Source of the DNA: Holacanthus passer
Lineage: Eukaryota; Chordata; Actinopteri; Pomacanthidae
Length of the DNA: 64,000 bases
Assembly (NCBI GenBank): GCA_025331565.1
Contig: JAFREQ010000027.1
Span: 930,001 to 994,000, forward strand
Direction: 5' to 3'
Every line of letters starts with the position of its first letter. Within the stretch, counting starts at the first letter, position 1. The position numbers were made by a program, and so were the translations under genes. Below are positions 13,038 to 25,680 of this stretch, one piece after another. The notes below the pieces were generated by a model. That model made no database searches and was not told where the DNA came from. It saw only the letters and a list, made by a program, of their open reading frames with translations.

Positions 13038-15186
13038 TTCACACAGTGCGCACTGTTTCACGACTCTTAAATCTGACCTTCTCCACGTTTTACAGCATCA
13101 GAGATTTCAGGTTTGGTTTAGCTTGTTAGTAAATACATTGTTTTTCTTTGCTCATTTCATGTGATCTGTTGATTAGCGTTCATATTGTTAACTACACACA
13201 TGTTTTTTTCAGGACAGACCTTTTGATTGGTCAAAGAAGAAAAGGCACACATGTAACTAATAATGTTAAAGATGACATTTGACCATCTAATTTTCCCAGT
13301 GATTCACCATGTACATCACCAGGGCTCTGGAACTTGGACATCTGACTAGAATACAGCCGTCATTAATGCTATTAATCACACCTGTTATTTTGCTGCCATA
13401 ATATGTATGTTTGAAAAGATCTTTGTACAATTCTGCGGTCAGATGTGCAAGAGACTTGAACATGTTCTAGTCTCTTGCACATTTCATCTCATGGAGGTCA
13501 GTGCAGCGATTTTCTTTCCCTCCAAACAATATTTAGCGCTGAGGTACTGTTTAAGTGGCACGTGGTTCCACAGCACTTTATTCCGTTTGCCCACAACACC
13601 GACACTCATAACAACCTTTTGTGCTGTGTAAAGTTAATTAGCGCTGACATATTCAGTCCATGCAGTCATGAACGTAGTGTTCATTTCCATTCTTACTTTT
13701 AGTGATCTTGACATTGCTCTAAGCAACACTGCAGACATGGTCTCTTTCTAGCCTGTGGATTATTGCCTGAATTAAATTACTCTCCTGTCACTGTTTTAGT
13801 AGCTCTATTTACAGTTGCCCATCTCTGTTCTCTTGTTGCCATGAACACTACCCGAGAGTTCACGTTCAAAGACCTGTCTGCACGCATGTGTGAAAGACAC
13901 AGGCGAACATGCAGAGAGAGTGTTGTTCATTCTTGGGCGTGCATGCACACAAGTGGATGTTCCTGTCACTTCATCTTCTTTTTGATTGTCACTGTGATGT
14001 CTTAGAGCTGTCCATCAAGAAAACATGGGAGATCACATGAGGAACATAGTCCATCACAAAGCTTCTGAGATGCCAAAGGCATTTGGCATAATGTTTTATT
14101 CTGTGTCATCTTATATATTGTTACTATGATTGAAAAGGAAGGTCATTTTATGTCTTGTCCTAGGTGTTAAAGCCTTACGCAAACAATCTAAATTGAGTAA
14201 AATATGCATGACAGCAGGATCACATTTGTTTGTGTGTGTACTGCTGAGAAAATAAAAAGGTCGAAGGATTATCAAATACAAACCGACAAGGCCCAAAGGG
14301 GCAAAATAAGATCCTTGTATCATTAATGTGACATCTTACCTTTGCAGAGACAATGTATGTCTGTGGAGGGAAGATGAAATATACTTAGCATAAACAGTAA
14401 ATATTTTAAGTGCTGGAGCTCCATATGACTTAACTTTGGCATACTTTTTAAAAATAGCACCATGTCTGCAAACAATGAATAATTCAATAACATACTTAAA
14501 AGCACACATGCATGTTTTAGCAATCGAGGCCTAATGCAAGTTCTCGTACTACATTCTGTGGTTTAGTGTGTTAGTCACTAGCAATGGTGGTTAAAGAGTT
14601 TATATAGAGTAGTGGTATATAGTATGACTACTCAAACTCAAGCTAAAAATGACTGGGACTAGATTGTTTTGAAATGATTGCAGAACTTGAGATGGACGAG
14701 AGCTGTGTCCAATCATCAACTATTTAGACTTCACTCATTTCTTGCATGATATAGCTCCATTGTCTCACAACCTTTCTTGTGTCTGTGGGCATTTGAACGT
14801 ACACTCAAATGTGCAAACACCTCTTTTGTGCTAGACTAAAGTACCATTCAGTTTTTAATAAATGTGTTCGCTGGCCTGACGTATATCCATTGTTGGTGCA
14901 AAACAAAATGACATTCCCTTTATTATCATTCAAACATTGCCATTTACAAAACCACTGCAGAATTTTAAGCAAGTAGACACAAGCCTTTTAAAACCTTAAA
15001 TCTGCTCAGTAGTCAGACATTGACGTTCTACTCTTCCACCTTAGTGGGAGAGTTGCACAAAAGGAGAGATTTAAAACCTTAGTCTTATTGCAGACAAATT
15101 ATCAGTCAATTTAAAGAGGGGCAGCAGCGCCCAGCACCTTTTAATACTCTGGAATGAAGTTGAAATTACACTGAGAAAATGTTCCT
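13038..15186. other. Non-coding stretch, no gene seen
   Basis: Apart from the palindrome at 13443-13482 and a minor hairpin at 14070-14089 (ATGCCAAA, 4-nt loop, TTTGGCAT), no structure stands out. Overlapping ORFs near 13407-14005 have no known domain. Confidence 0.5.
13443..13482. repeat. 40-bp near-perfect palindrome
   Basis: Arms ATGTGCAAGAGACT (13443-13456) and AGTCTCTTGCACAT (13469-13482) are exact reverse complements. The 12 bases between them contain the perfect palindrome GAACATGTTC (13458-13467), flanked by one T/T mismatch. The whole block is therefore palindromic except for one base pair. GAACATGTTC also fits the p53 half-site consensus RRRCWWGYYY. Confidence 0.85.
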
Positions 15187-15600
15187 GTGAGGAGGGCCAT
15201 GAGACAGGGCTGTTCAATTTGTGGACAGTTCTACTCCTCAGTATTTGTACCTTTGTTATGCAGATGTGGGAACAAATTAACTGGGCTTGCCTCGCTGGGA
15301 TTTCCAAGGTTTGCTACCGGTGTTATGCTTATGCAGACGACACTGCTGTTTTTATAATCAGATTGAGGGAAATGTATCTTTAGAAGGACAATTTAGGGGT
15401 TCATGGGAACTCTTTGGCAAAGGACACTGGGACAAAAGAGAGGGCTTGCTGTTGAGGAAGTGGATGAAGGAGGCAGTTTCTAGTCAACCTGGATAATGCT
15501 GACTGGTAGGAATGCAGATCTTCAAATTTCAGCAGGACTGCAAATAGAAAAATTACTGTTTAATAACCTAAATACCTCTGTCCATTGTAGTCTTGCCTCT
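15187..15600 (+). mobile_element. Tx1/L1-type LINE reverse-transcriptase relic
   Basis: The codons from 15187 read VRRAMRQGCSICGQFYS, close to the conserved RQGCPLSGxLYS block of Tx1-clade L1 reverse transcriptases. About 140 bases on, in another frame, 15330-15341 encodes YADD followed by TAVF. Near 15520-15560, SAGLQIEK resembles the LPGGLQW block that follows in these elements. The two motifs lie in different frames, so indels have broken the ORF. The family call rests on motif order; the flanks toward 15900 are too decayed to assign. Confidence 0.6.
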
Positions 15601-18600
15601 GGAGTGCAGGTTGATGGACAGCAGACATCTGCTTTGAAATTGAAAAAGGTATTTGGTCCTCCAGACTGCTGTGTTGTTGTAGGAGGTTTGTGCTTCCCTG
15701 TCAGGGCCTTGAACCATGTCTGTCAGGACTGTCTCTTCTGTTGCAGGAAAGTGGGAAACACTTTTGGCCCCATTTTAAGAAAAGCTCAGTATAAAGTATA
15801 TGTACTTGTTCCAGAAGTACATGTGTGCTCTTTGGCAAGTTTGAGAGTTTTTAGGTCCGGTTTATTCTTTTGGCTGCTGTCCATTTCAAACTAAAAACAC
15901 ACCCCTGTGTTTTATTGTAATTCAGTGTGATTTGGACCAGAAACACAAATACACTTTACTTTAAATGTCTTGAGAAATAATTTCTCCCAGAGACTTTGCT
16001 TCCTTGTCTTCTTTAAGGAGACCAAGCAATACTGTTTTTCTGCCCCTCCTCTTTCAGATAGGAATGACCTCATTGTCAACATCCATCAGCTGATGTATGA
16101 CCGCCGCATTTCATTGCAACGTATACAGCAATTTGTAACCAGAGGATGAAAGCTATACAAGTTTTTCATCTCCTGGTGACAATTGCCTTAGGTGAGTCCC
16201 TCCGTTATACAGGGACAGTTGTTCTGAGGCCAGAAGCAAATGTATGGTGAAATCCATTTTTCCTCGTCCTTGGACCTGCCTCCTGGCCTTTGTGAACCCA
16301 CAAGTCATCATCATTTGCTCAAAGGCAAAATGCAGGACATGCTGCTCAAGTAGAAAATATTCCAAGGCATGAATAGTTAGGACCAATGAGTGACAATAAC
16401 AAGCACTTGTTGTTGTTAACTTGTTGTTGATTCAATTCCACTGTAAGCATGGTTTGGGTATATGCCATTTGAAGCAGTACCTGCTGCTGTACAGCTGCCT
16501 GGGCCTCTACATCTGGGTGGTTTCCTGCAGAGACTGCATCTGTTCATGTTGATTGTCTCACATCGGGCTCAAATGAACACATTGAATGGGTTAGGACACA
16601 TACAGCCACTAATTTGTTTAACAAATAGTTTCACAATTACATGCTCTGCAGGGGTTCGTTCCAACCAGTCCTCTCCAGCACTTTCAAAGCTTGGCAAGCA
16701 GGTCTTTGTGCAACTCCTGTATAAATTTTGCAACACAAAACAGATTCCATGCTGTATTCATAGTCAAACAACACCAACAACACAATCACCTTTTATTTGG
16801 AGCCAAGTATTGGCTTCTATCTGTAGCTAATAATGCCTCCTTGCCTCCTTGCTTCTCTGTACTTCAGGCAGCGAGAAAGAAATCAATCACCTTCTTGAAG
16901 AATGTGGCCATTCCCTCAAATGGAAAGAGAGGACAAGGAGCACAGTAGCAGAAGGTCTCCTCAGAGAGAGGATACAAAGAGCATCAGCTGCAGAAGTCCT
17001 TTATTGAACCGACACATCCCGGCATTGGAAAACTATTAGCGACTTGATTTTGCAGTTCAACTGGAGGCTGCATCTGATGAAACATATGTGACAGATGGGT
17101 GAAAACTAGGGTCATGCTCATAGAAACTACTGGCTAAAAAATTGACATAACTGATGGACAGTATCTAAGAAGTTTAAACGGTCTAAGGAAATCGAAGATG
17201 CATGCAGAAGACTACTCATTCTTGTGGCTACAAAATAGATAAGTCTGAGAACTGTTTTGTGGAGATACTCACTAAGTGGAGTGTCTGATTTATAAAAGAA
17301 GGGCTTTCTGTGACTGAAACATTCATGCAGGATATAATTTCCCCTCTCCTAAACAAAAACTACTCTGCAGAGGTCGAAGTACAACATGCATTATAGAACT
17401 GCACATGAAAAATTAAAAACCATGGAAGCTCATTGGTCACATAATTAAAATTGTCTTTAATCCCCCATCTCTCCGGGGCTACACTTCGAAACCTCCAGGA
17501 GTCACCCGTCTGTGACCACAAAGTGACACTTCATAAATCATAATATGTGATTTAATTAACCATCATCTCAAATCTTTCTCTTCTGCTTTCCATATCTTAC
17601 TGTGAAAACAGCATTGGAAAGAACTATCGTGCTCTCGAAGCACAAAGACTTTTGCATAAAACAGTGTGAGATGTTTGCAAATTACTTGGATGGTGAGTAC
17701 AGACAATGTTTTATCTTTCTTCATCTCACACTCTCTCGCGCTCTTCTGCAGAAGATGGATGTTACTCCACCAGCTGCTCCCAAGAGGGTCGATGATGGTC
17801 ATTTAATACTCTATATATACACCGGCTAATGCTGATTCACTTGAGACGAGGGGCTCTTGAGATGGTAAAATGGTATGAGAAATACCAGCAGTCTCATTAG
17901 TTATGATTAGTTTGGGATATTTTCTTATATAATAAATCATGTTTTAAAATGTTTTTTAAATCGATTTACTACTTGCACTTTTCTCTCGTCTAAAAAAATC
18001 CTTTTTTAAAAATGGGTGTTATGTATTGCAGGGCTGTCATGTTGGATTGTATTGGGTTGTACAGGTGTTATATTAAGTCCACTTCATATTTAAATTTCAT
18101 ATTTGTGAATTTCCCCACTGAGGGACGATTAAAGGAATATCTTATCTTAAATCTGTTGATTTTGTGCAAACCAAACTTTTTCAATAGATATTTTATACGT
18201 TGTTGTCTAGGTGTTCTTTTTAAAACTCTCCTTTCTGATTTTGACATCTGACTTTAGCCACCTGTCTATCTTCCTTCTCATCTTCTGGGCTTATGTCTAC
18301 TAACTCTCTCTTTATTTCTTTTCATTAAGATATCTTTCATTTGTTTTCATTGGCTGCTATTTCTCCTCAGTCCTGCAAACTTGTTCCTCGTAAATCATTT
18401 TAGCAAACTCATCCAGGGTCAGGATCAATAAAGTGAATCTGAGAATTATGTTTTTTACCTCTAGACAGCTGATTTATGAAATGAGTAACCTGGCTGCAAG
18501 AAAGCTACCCATGTTGACCACCTGACCCGTGTGTTATTCTGTATTTCAAATAGCAAATTCAGAATAATTCAGAATTCAGAGTCTAAAAGATGCTGAAGAC

Positions 18601-20009
18601 GTGTCCTCAGACAGAAAGGGTCAATACACTTATGGCTGTCTGGCCAATGCAAATAAGAAAACTTTTATTACTGAGCATGTATCAGAATGAGCTTTTGCTG
18701 CAAAAGAGAATAGACAAAATCTAAGAAAGGCTGACAAGACAATTTGGTCTGAAGCAGACAACACTGCAGCAACACTGGCAGTATAAAGAATAACTTGTCA
18801 CACCAAGGGTCCCTGATGATCTGCCCAACAAATTGTACTAAGTGGGGAAAATGATCGTACTCTAAAGGACTGAATGACACAGGTTTGAAAACACCCTTAG
18901 GTCTTATAGGAATTCTCGAGACGCTACCACACAGTTGCACCTAAATGGCTCAGTAATTTAGCAAATGCATGTAGTGGTGTTACACTTCTGGCTCCATTAG
19001 TGGCTCTATAAAGCCAAAACTCCTGTGCAGATCAATCCACTGACATTTATATAATTACTTGAGGCACTCAGGATGAGTCTGTGTTTGCAATCAAAAACTG
19101 CAGCTGCATCAATCTGCGGACTTGCACGCTGACCACATCAGGGTCGGCTTGTACTCATAGAGCCAAGGTAACAATGTGTAACCTTCTCTCTATTTCACAC
19201 TAGCTGTGCCCTTTAATGGACTCTACAGGGCCAAAAGACACACTGCCTGCCCTGGCACTCACACAATATTTCCAGGATGACTTGTGCCTTGTGTGTCGTT
19301 AACAGCCAGGCCGTTACTGCCTGCACAATCGAGCAAGCAACACCCCACTGCACCCTTTCACACAGTGAAAATTGCATGTGTGTGTCACAGTGTAAAGCCA
19401 GAAAGACACACACACACAAACTCCTTTCAGATGGAACAGGCTCGGGGCAAGCCCAGGGAGGAACAACTGACCAGCACTGAACAACAGACCCTCCTTATCG
19501 CCTGGGGAGGGTAGTGGAAGCGGTGACAGTGAAAGGTGGGCATGTGGTGACCTGACACAACCCCGTTCACAACACTGAATCCCTCAGAGATAAAACTGCA
19601 CTAAAGGGCAGCGCACAGACCGGGACACTATGACTGCAGATCACAGCATCACAACAAGTAGGTAACATTTAGATAGAACTCTTGTTTTGGATGCAGTACA
19701 TGTAAAGTTGTTTTTTTAAGAAGGACAGACAGAAGGTTGTGTTTGCACTGTTTTCACAGAATATGAATTCCAGGAAGTGGAACCATCAGAGCACTAACTT
19801 TTTCTAATTCCTCTGTGAAAGGAAATCCATTTAGGCATGAAAATGAAAAACTGAAGGAACAAAATGACAAAACACTGCAATGAAATAAAAACTAATTACA
19901 TATTTAAAAAAAACTGTCCCCTGCACATACAAAGGCTCATTCAGTGTTCTAAATTACAGTTTTAGTGCACCAAGGTTAATCCATAGTGACGGAAACTTCC
20001 AGTAAAGCA
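15601..20009. other. Non-coding stretch with a possible single exon
   Basis: The first part may continue the LINE relic but has no readable motif. At 16836-16869 a T/C-rich tract ends in CAG, followed by about 45 open codons to TGA near 17005 (see findings). A LINE/SINE tail sits at 18106-18148 and a weak GGATCAATAAAGT tail at about 18421-18433. No other gene is supported. Confidence 0.5.
18106..18148 (+). mobile_element. LINE/SINE 3' tail fragment
   Basis: GAATTTCCCCACTGAGGGAC is followed by GATTAAAGGAATATCTTATC. This is the tail GAATTTCCCCACTGTGGGAC-TAATAAAGG-TTATCTTATC common in fish retroelements. Related tails occur at 50737-50774 (plus strand) and, reversed, at 40271-40306 and 58771-58813. 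The body of the element is not recognisable. Confidence 0.55.
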
Positions 20010-20084
20010 TTCGTTTTGAGAAATATGCTGATTCCTTTCTTGCTCAGAGATAGATGAAAAGATTGATACCACTCTCACGTATAT
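20010..20084 (+). mobile_element. GGAATAGTTC-end MITE family, partial copy
   Basis: TTTTGAGAAATATGCTGATTC, TTTCTTGCTCAGAGATAGATG and GATTGATACCACTCTCACGT follow the order of the first 80 bases of a well-known fish MITE-like repeat. Fuller copies occur at 32034-32443 and 35096-35503. Only one end is present. Confidence 0.6.
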
Positions 20085-20639
20085 CTGGTTAATTGATGAA
20101 CATGATTGATCCAAAAGAATAACTCTATTGGGTTTTTTTTTTTTTTCCTTTTTCTAAATTCACTCCCTTTTGGGAATTCTGCAGCAGACCTCTAAAATTA
20201 TGTTCTTATTTTTCCTTGGTTGTGAACTGGCTGCTATTTTTAACCAGTCACTTAGATGCACAGTCCCTTAGCAACTAAAAATCTGCGAAGCTTTGAGGTG
20301 CTTTTGTTCAAAGTTTGTTGCTCTGGCTCCACTCTGTTGTTAATTATCCAGCCCCGAAATATAAAGCTATGGGTGTATGTAAATGATCTGAGTTTTCAGG
20401 CTGCCTTGAGCTTCTGTTGCATCATGACAAAGTTGTGATTTTACCATCCGCCCTGTTCAGTGGCTTTGCAGCAAAGTTTTCAGGTCTTTCATTTCAAACA
20501 GAATGTCTCAGTCTCTCTGAGCCCACAGCCTTATCTTAATATAGTTCACTGTTTGGTCTTGGAAGATTAAAGTGTACGTGATCACACATCGTGTTAACGT
20601 CTACCTTTCAGGCCAAAATCGACACGACTGTACTGTTTG

Positions 20640-20840
20640 CTCTCGCATCTTTAAAGGTCTAAGTGCTCAAACATTTGCTTCTGCATTTGCTAACTCGAGT
20701 GCTTCTTTGCCTCAGTTTTTCCTACAAAATGATTTGTTGAATGTTCGCGATGATCTGTGCTCCTCAACCATAAATACTCGTCCTCCTTTTAAAACCAGGT
20801 CCAAAACCTGTCAGCACATTCCCTTAGAGAGATAAAAGCA
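20640..20840 (+). mobile_element. Possible L2-type LINE fragment (endonuclease-RT linker)
   Basis: The open frame here (about 20572-20835) reads SRIFKGLSAQTFASAF, then LCSSTINTRPPFKTRSK and QHIPL. Fish L2-like ORF2 proteins carry a similar stretch between the endonuclease and reverse-transcriptase domains: a polar LS..TF..AF helix, then CSS.L...APFKTR.....PWL. The match is by pattern recall and short. No flanking catalytic motif is visible, so this is a modest-confidence call. Confidence 0.4.
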
Positions 20841-23639
20841 TCTGTTGCCTCATGTCTGAGTTTGGGGCCAAGTGAAGGCAGAAATGCACCAAGCTCTTCT
20901 CCACCATGTGCAAAAGGAATTATTAAAATTAAAATATGTTACACAGCTCTTCCTCAGAACATCATACTTTATTCAGCAAACGTTTTAAGCGATCTTTCTT
21001 TCATCAGGGTGGTGTCTGATTTTCAAATTCACATTATCATCTTCTTTTTCTTAGAAAATACTATTTATGGAATATAATTGCTCTTAGTTCATACCAAAAA
21101 ACAAGAGAAATGTAGACTACCATAAATACAGAACATATATTTAAATAATATTTTCAAAATTAAATGCCAAATTCAGTCTCTCACCTTAAACCATCAATGG
21201 GAAGAAAAGTTTAATATTCAATTGTCAATACAAGTTTTTCACACTCATTTCTCAAAACACAGTGAAGGCTATTTAAATCTCTTCCATTCGTTAATATTTA
21301 TGGATGACATGATAACAGGTTGAAATTTCCAATTGCTCTCAAAATATACATGTTATTTGAGAACAAATGGAATCCAGTAAACATTACAAAGTCAAATTCC
21401 TCAGTTATTCCTCCCAGGTCTAAAGTGCCCGAGTGGGTCATTTTTGAAGTTCACCAGATTCTATTTGAGATTTTTATGGATTTGCTAAACACGTCTATAG
21501 TGAGAAGCACAACCAAAGGTCCCTCTTCACTCTTTACTTTTAATTATTGGTGCTACTGAGTTCTCAAAAGCTGAGCCTGAGACACTTTTAACCTTCTTTT
21601 GAGATAACAGTAATGGCATTCAGTGAGATTCCCTCCCCACATCATTTACTGAAGGTTCATGCCCCTTTCAAGATACAGTTAGTCCCTTCAGGCAGATTAT
21701 TCCTAAATATGATACCATCTTTTTGCTCCTTTGATATTTGACCCAACAAATGTCTCTTTGGAAAAATAAAAAGACTCTCTTCAGATCCAGGTCTGCTCTC
21801 TGGTCTGAATCTCTCTTTGCCCTCTGGTTGTGTTCGTGAATATTTCATGACTGTTTGCCACAGTAAGAAAACCAAAGTAAGGACTCTTCTGATCTCACCA
21901 ACTGTGGTCCGTTTTGAAATGGCATTTCATTTCCAAGGTTTTGAAGAGGATTGTCTTTGTTCAACTTGTCCTGTATGATATAAGCACAGGACAGAACCTG
22001 CTCTTGTCAGGGTTATAAAAGACATCTTGTTGAACTGATTACATGTGAAGTATTTTTTTTCTTCATATATGCACGGCTGGGTCACTTAATCAGGATACTT
22101 GACATCTCCTTGCAAACCTAAGCTCAGGACACACAATGTCAAAGGGTCGAGGAAATGGTCAGCACTAATATGTAAAACCACTGATATATATAACGCAACG
22201 TGGGCTGTAGTTTGCTTTCATCATTAGCTTGCAAAGCAGCTTTTGAAGAAGACATATTGTGATCACATTGTGTTTTTCTGACATTCATGAAGATTGAAAT
22301 TCTTCCAAACACATTTGGACAAAGAACCAGTCTAAAATCCGAGCAGAGCCCAGAATCCACAATGATTCCATCTTGTGCTGAATTTGGAGCATCATAGCTT
22401 CATCAAAACACTGCATTGTGTCATTACTTGTACTTGTAGTCTGTGGCATAGATTTTGAACTTCAAGCTGTCCAATGATTTTCTGGTACAATTAAGACTGT
22501 CTGAGGATAATTAGCTGTTTGTTCAAATGCCTAAAACGATGCATGTTTAATTTTTTCCAACAAGTAACCTGTGTATTTTGACTGTTGTCTCTGTGAAGTA
22601 AGGGTTGAAGGAGTGTGACGCTATTATAGCTCCACAAGTATCGGCAGGTAATGACAGCCTTTTCAGTCGATTGGCTTGGGGGACTTGATGAAAATGCTGT
22701 GGATAAATGTTTCCTCAGCTGTATCTCTGTTGAATTGATGGTTCGATATCATTAATGTAACTTCTTTTATGGAAAGAAACTCACAAAGTACAGTTTCCAA
22801 AGAGCTGTTGAAAATCGGCAGCTCATTCTCCACAGTTGATCTCACGAGCAAATCAGTGTGGCAGCGCTTCTTATTGGAGTCATTTCAGGTTTTATTTTGT
22901 TGGGAATATTTGTTTGCAACATATGGAGCATATGAATGGACACTGGACAGATGGATTATGCTGCGGAGGAAGTGTGAACAGTATTTATGGATGTTTTGAT
23001 ACCATTGAAGCAAGTTTTGTGAAGACTATTTTCTTTGTTAGACAGTAGTGTTAAAGAAAAGTCTGCAGATTTTCCTGAACATATTGTGATATTGTTTTTT
23101 GAGTTTTTTTCCAACTTGAAATGCACACGTAAAATATTTGCACGACTAGACACCACTTTTTTTTGTTTTTAATGTAATTTCAATTTATGTTTATGCTCAG
23201 TTGTAGAACTTGTCACCATTTCTTGTGTTCTTCCATTGACTTCCATCAAAATGTAGTGCTCACCTTGTGTTGCCCTTCTTGCAAACAAGCTGGGCCAAAA
23301 GTCCAAAAGCAATTTAAACATGTCCCATCAACATGATATCATTCCCTTTTTAAGTTACACATCTTCACATAACTGGTGCCAGTGATGATGTTGTGGAGAA
23401 AGAGAGAAAAAAAACCCAATGAAAGCCATAAGTCTCATCAAGTAATTTTGAATTTTCATTAAGATAGATTATATTACAGATATGACATAGACAGGATAAA
23501 TATATCGTTGCCATTTTGTCGTTCAGACAGTAAAAATCAGACCGGCGTCTATTTATATTCACTCTATTTTTAGCCACAATGGTGCCACAGAAATTGACAC
23601 ATTGAAAAGCCCTGCACGTGACAGACTCAGCCTCTTTGC
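20841..23639. other. Non-coding stretch, no gene seen
   Basis: AT-rich, with small ORFs on both strands, none with a known domain. No repeat family was recognised. Confidence 0.5.
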
Positions 23640-23823
23640 TTCGCCTTCTCCACTTCCACGCGCACATCTTTCATTTTTCTTTTGTCCACCGTTTTTCTCC
23701 TCTCCCTCTCTCACATTATGTCTGACTCATTTTCTTCCCCCCACTCTTTCTTCACCTGCCCTCTCATTCAAATCCTTCTCCATCTCGCTCTCCCTCTTCC
23801 CCTCTCACCTCCCTCTCCATTCA
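23640..23823 (+). repeat. Long polypyrimidine tract
   Basis: Some 180 bases are strongly C/T-rich, with repeated CTCTCCCTCT-type words, ending in CCATTCAG. It could be low-complexity sequence, a triplex-forming tract or a long acceptor tract. The ORFs reported across it are compositional artefacts (Ser/Pro/Leu/Phe only). Confidence 0.75.
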
Positions 23824-24434
23824 GTCGTGAAGCACCGACTACACAGTCACGTTTTGCTTCATACTTTCACAAACCCCTGAAGGCGAGCCATTTCAGGATA
23901 TTTCACAGCAGAGCAACACACCGACTCTGTCACTCTCGTGGATGCGAGCGCACAAGCCGGCTTGCAGACACGCAACATACCCCCCAACACACACACAGGC
24001 ATCTTTTGGCTTCGCACGTGTGTCCTTAACCTGCCACGGCTGATATGGTTCTACCACAGCAAGACGTTTTGTGTGCCGCTTCGCAAAATAAGCCGAGCAG
24101 CAGCAAAAGCAAGGATAGGATTTGCTGAAGGCAAGAAACAATTCATATATAGATTCATAAATGTATGAATGCAATGGGAGCTAAAAATAAAACCAGTTTT
24201 ATTTATCCATGTTCTCCAACACCCCCATCCCCACCCACTCCCACTCTCCGTGGCCGAAATCATTCAGCTCATGCTTCTGCTTTGCTCTCTGTGGAGATGT
24301 GCTAAAAATAGAGGTGTTTCCCGTGCACATTTCAGAATTATTTCCCTCAGTCTCTAACCCTCTCTCCCCCTCCCTCCATGTCTATCCTGCTCGCACGCAC
24401 TCTCCATTCTCTTGCAGCACTCTGTCAGCCGGAT

Positions 24435-24439
24435 ACACA

Positions 24440-24469
<30 letters not shown>
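24435..24469 (+). repeat. (CA)n microsatellite 1
   Basis: About 16 CA units, broken once by an extra A at the 5' end. Confidence 0.95.
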
Positions 24470-24470
<1 letters not shown>

Positions 24471-24533
24471 GATTTAAATTGGCTACTTCATTTATTCTAC
24501 TGCATGGGCAGGGAGTGGTGTTCCTTATCTAAA

Positions 24534-24560
24534 AACACACACACACACACACACACACAG
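24534..24560 (+). repeat. (CA)n microsatellite 2
   Basis: About 13 CA units, only 65 bases after the previous CA array. Confidence 0.95.
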
Positions 24561-24999
24561 TGTATGTACATAAATAAAATCAATTCAATTTGCCATTTGT
24601 TAATAGCTATTTGTGTTCCAGCAGTAACCACTTTGGCTCAAAAACACACACTGCATTAGAGGTTTGTTCCTTTGTGAGATGGATAAACAGAAGACTACAT
24701 TTTAAGAACAAAATGCAATATCAACCGTGCCTCACACAAATTCTGTTTATACCACTAATTTGTTTCCCCACTTATGTTCTGAGGCGAATGTAATGTTTAT
24801 GTTCATTTGTAGTGCGACCTGTTTGTAACACATGGACGTGGCTGGATGGAGGAATACAGAGCGCAGAATTTTGTGGTCATGAGGGAAAGATTGTACTTGA
24901 ATAAAGGTTGATAAAGTAAACACGTCCAACTTGCTTTAGCCATTTTGGTGCCCGAGGATTTGGTGCACGGGTGGGTTTAAGTGTAGCCAAACTGCAATG

Positions 25000-25680
25000 T
25001 TGGCAATTTTTCCCATGTTTGAGATGAGCTTGAAGACATGGGGTGCCAGTGGAGGAGGCCCAGCACTTCCAAACTCATCCAGTTGGTGTCTGAGCTGTAC
25101 CCACAGTGTGAGGCGACTCCACCACCGAGGATGTGGACTGGTGTGTGGCGAGACGTGGCTGTCGTCACCTGAGTCATAACCTCAACATTCTGAAACAGCA
25201 TTTGGGTCAGGGGCTGTAACTGACCAGGGAGCAGCAGGCTGCCAACCAGACCACCACCAGATGACAGCAGCGAAATCCCCCGTGGCAGTCGCACAGTTGC
25301 AGAGCAGGTTGACAGCCTCCAATTTTGATGCTGTGATGTCATGATGCTCCTCCCCTCCTGGTCCGTCCCTCATGGAGAGGGTGTTTCGGGGGGGGGGGGG
25401 GCAACCTGGATGAAGTCAATGCTGTCGACTGGGGTGCTGATAACGAGGCTGAAGGGGTGAAGGCTTTTGAGTGTACCTGTCAGGTGGAGGTGATTGAGTC
25501 TCTTTGTGAGTGAGACAGTTTATCCTGGGAGCATCGGTCGATGGACTTGTGTCCACACAGCCAGAGGAACATGATCATGGTGGAGGCAGTCCAGTAACCA
25601 TCCCTCTGTCTCTGTGAGGACAGTGGATCATACGTGCTGAGGTAGAATCACCAGGTCCAAGGACAGCTCTACATAACAAC
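25000..25680. other. GC-rich patch of unknown origin
   Basis: Base composition rises sharply above the AT-rich surroundings. Short open stretches exist in several frames: about 49 codons on the plus strand from 25023, 38 codons to about 25519, and 121 codons on the minus strand at 24977-25342. None matches a protein I recognise. A run of 14 G lies at 25388-25401, and an AATAAA signal follows near 25789. It could be a decayed retrocopy, a non-coding transcript exon or an unfamiliar repeat. Confidence 0.35.
25388..25401 (+). repeat. (G)14 run
   Basis: Fourteen consecutive G. This could also be a length-unstable or error-prone site. Confidence 0.9.

Noticed and set aside
23602..24174. Cluster of overlapping ORFs on both strands
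   Set aside because: They arise from a polypyrimidine tract, with only Ser, Pro, Leu, Phe and His runs. This is compositional, not coding.
24435..24560. CRISPR-like spaced repeats
   Set aside because: These are two separate CA microsatellites with no spacer periodicity, in vertebrate-type DNA.
24209..24659. ORFs with poly-THTHTH or VCVCVC stretches (also at 49508-49894 and 50116-50497)
   Set aside because: They are translations of CA/GT microsatellites.
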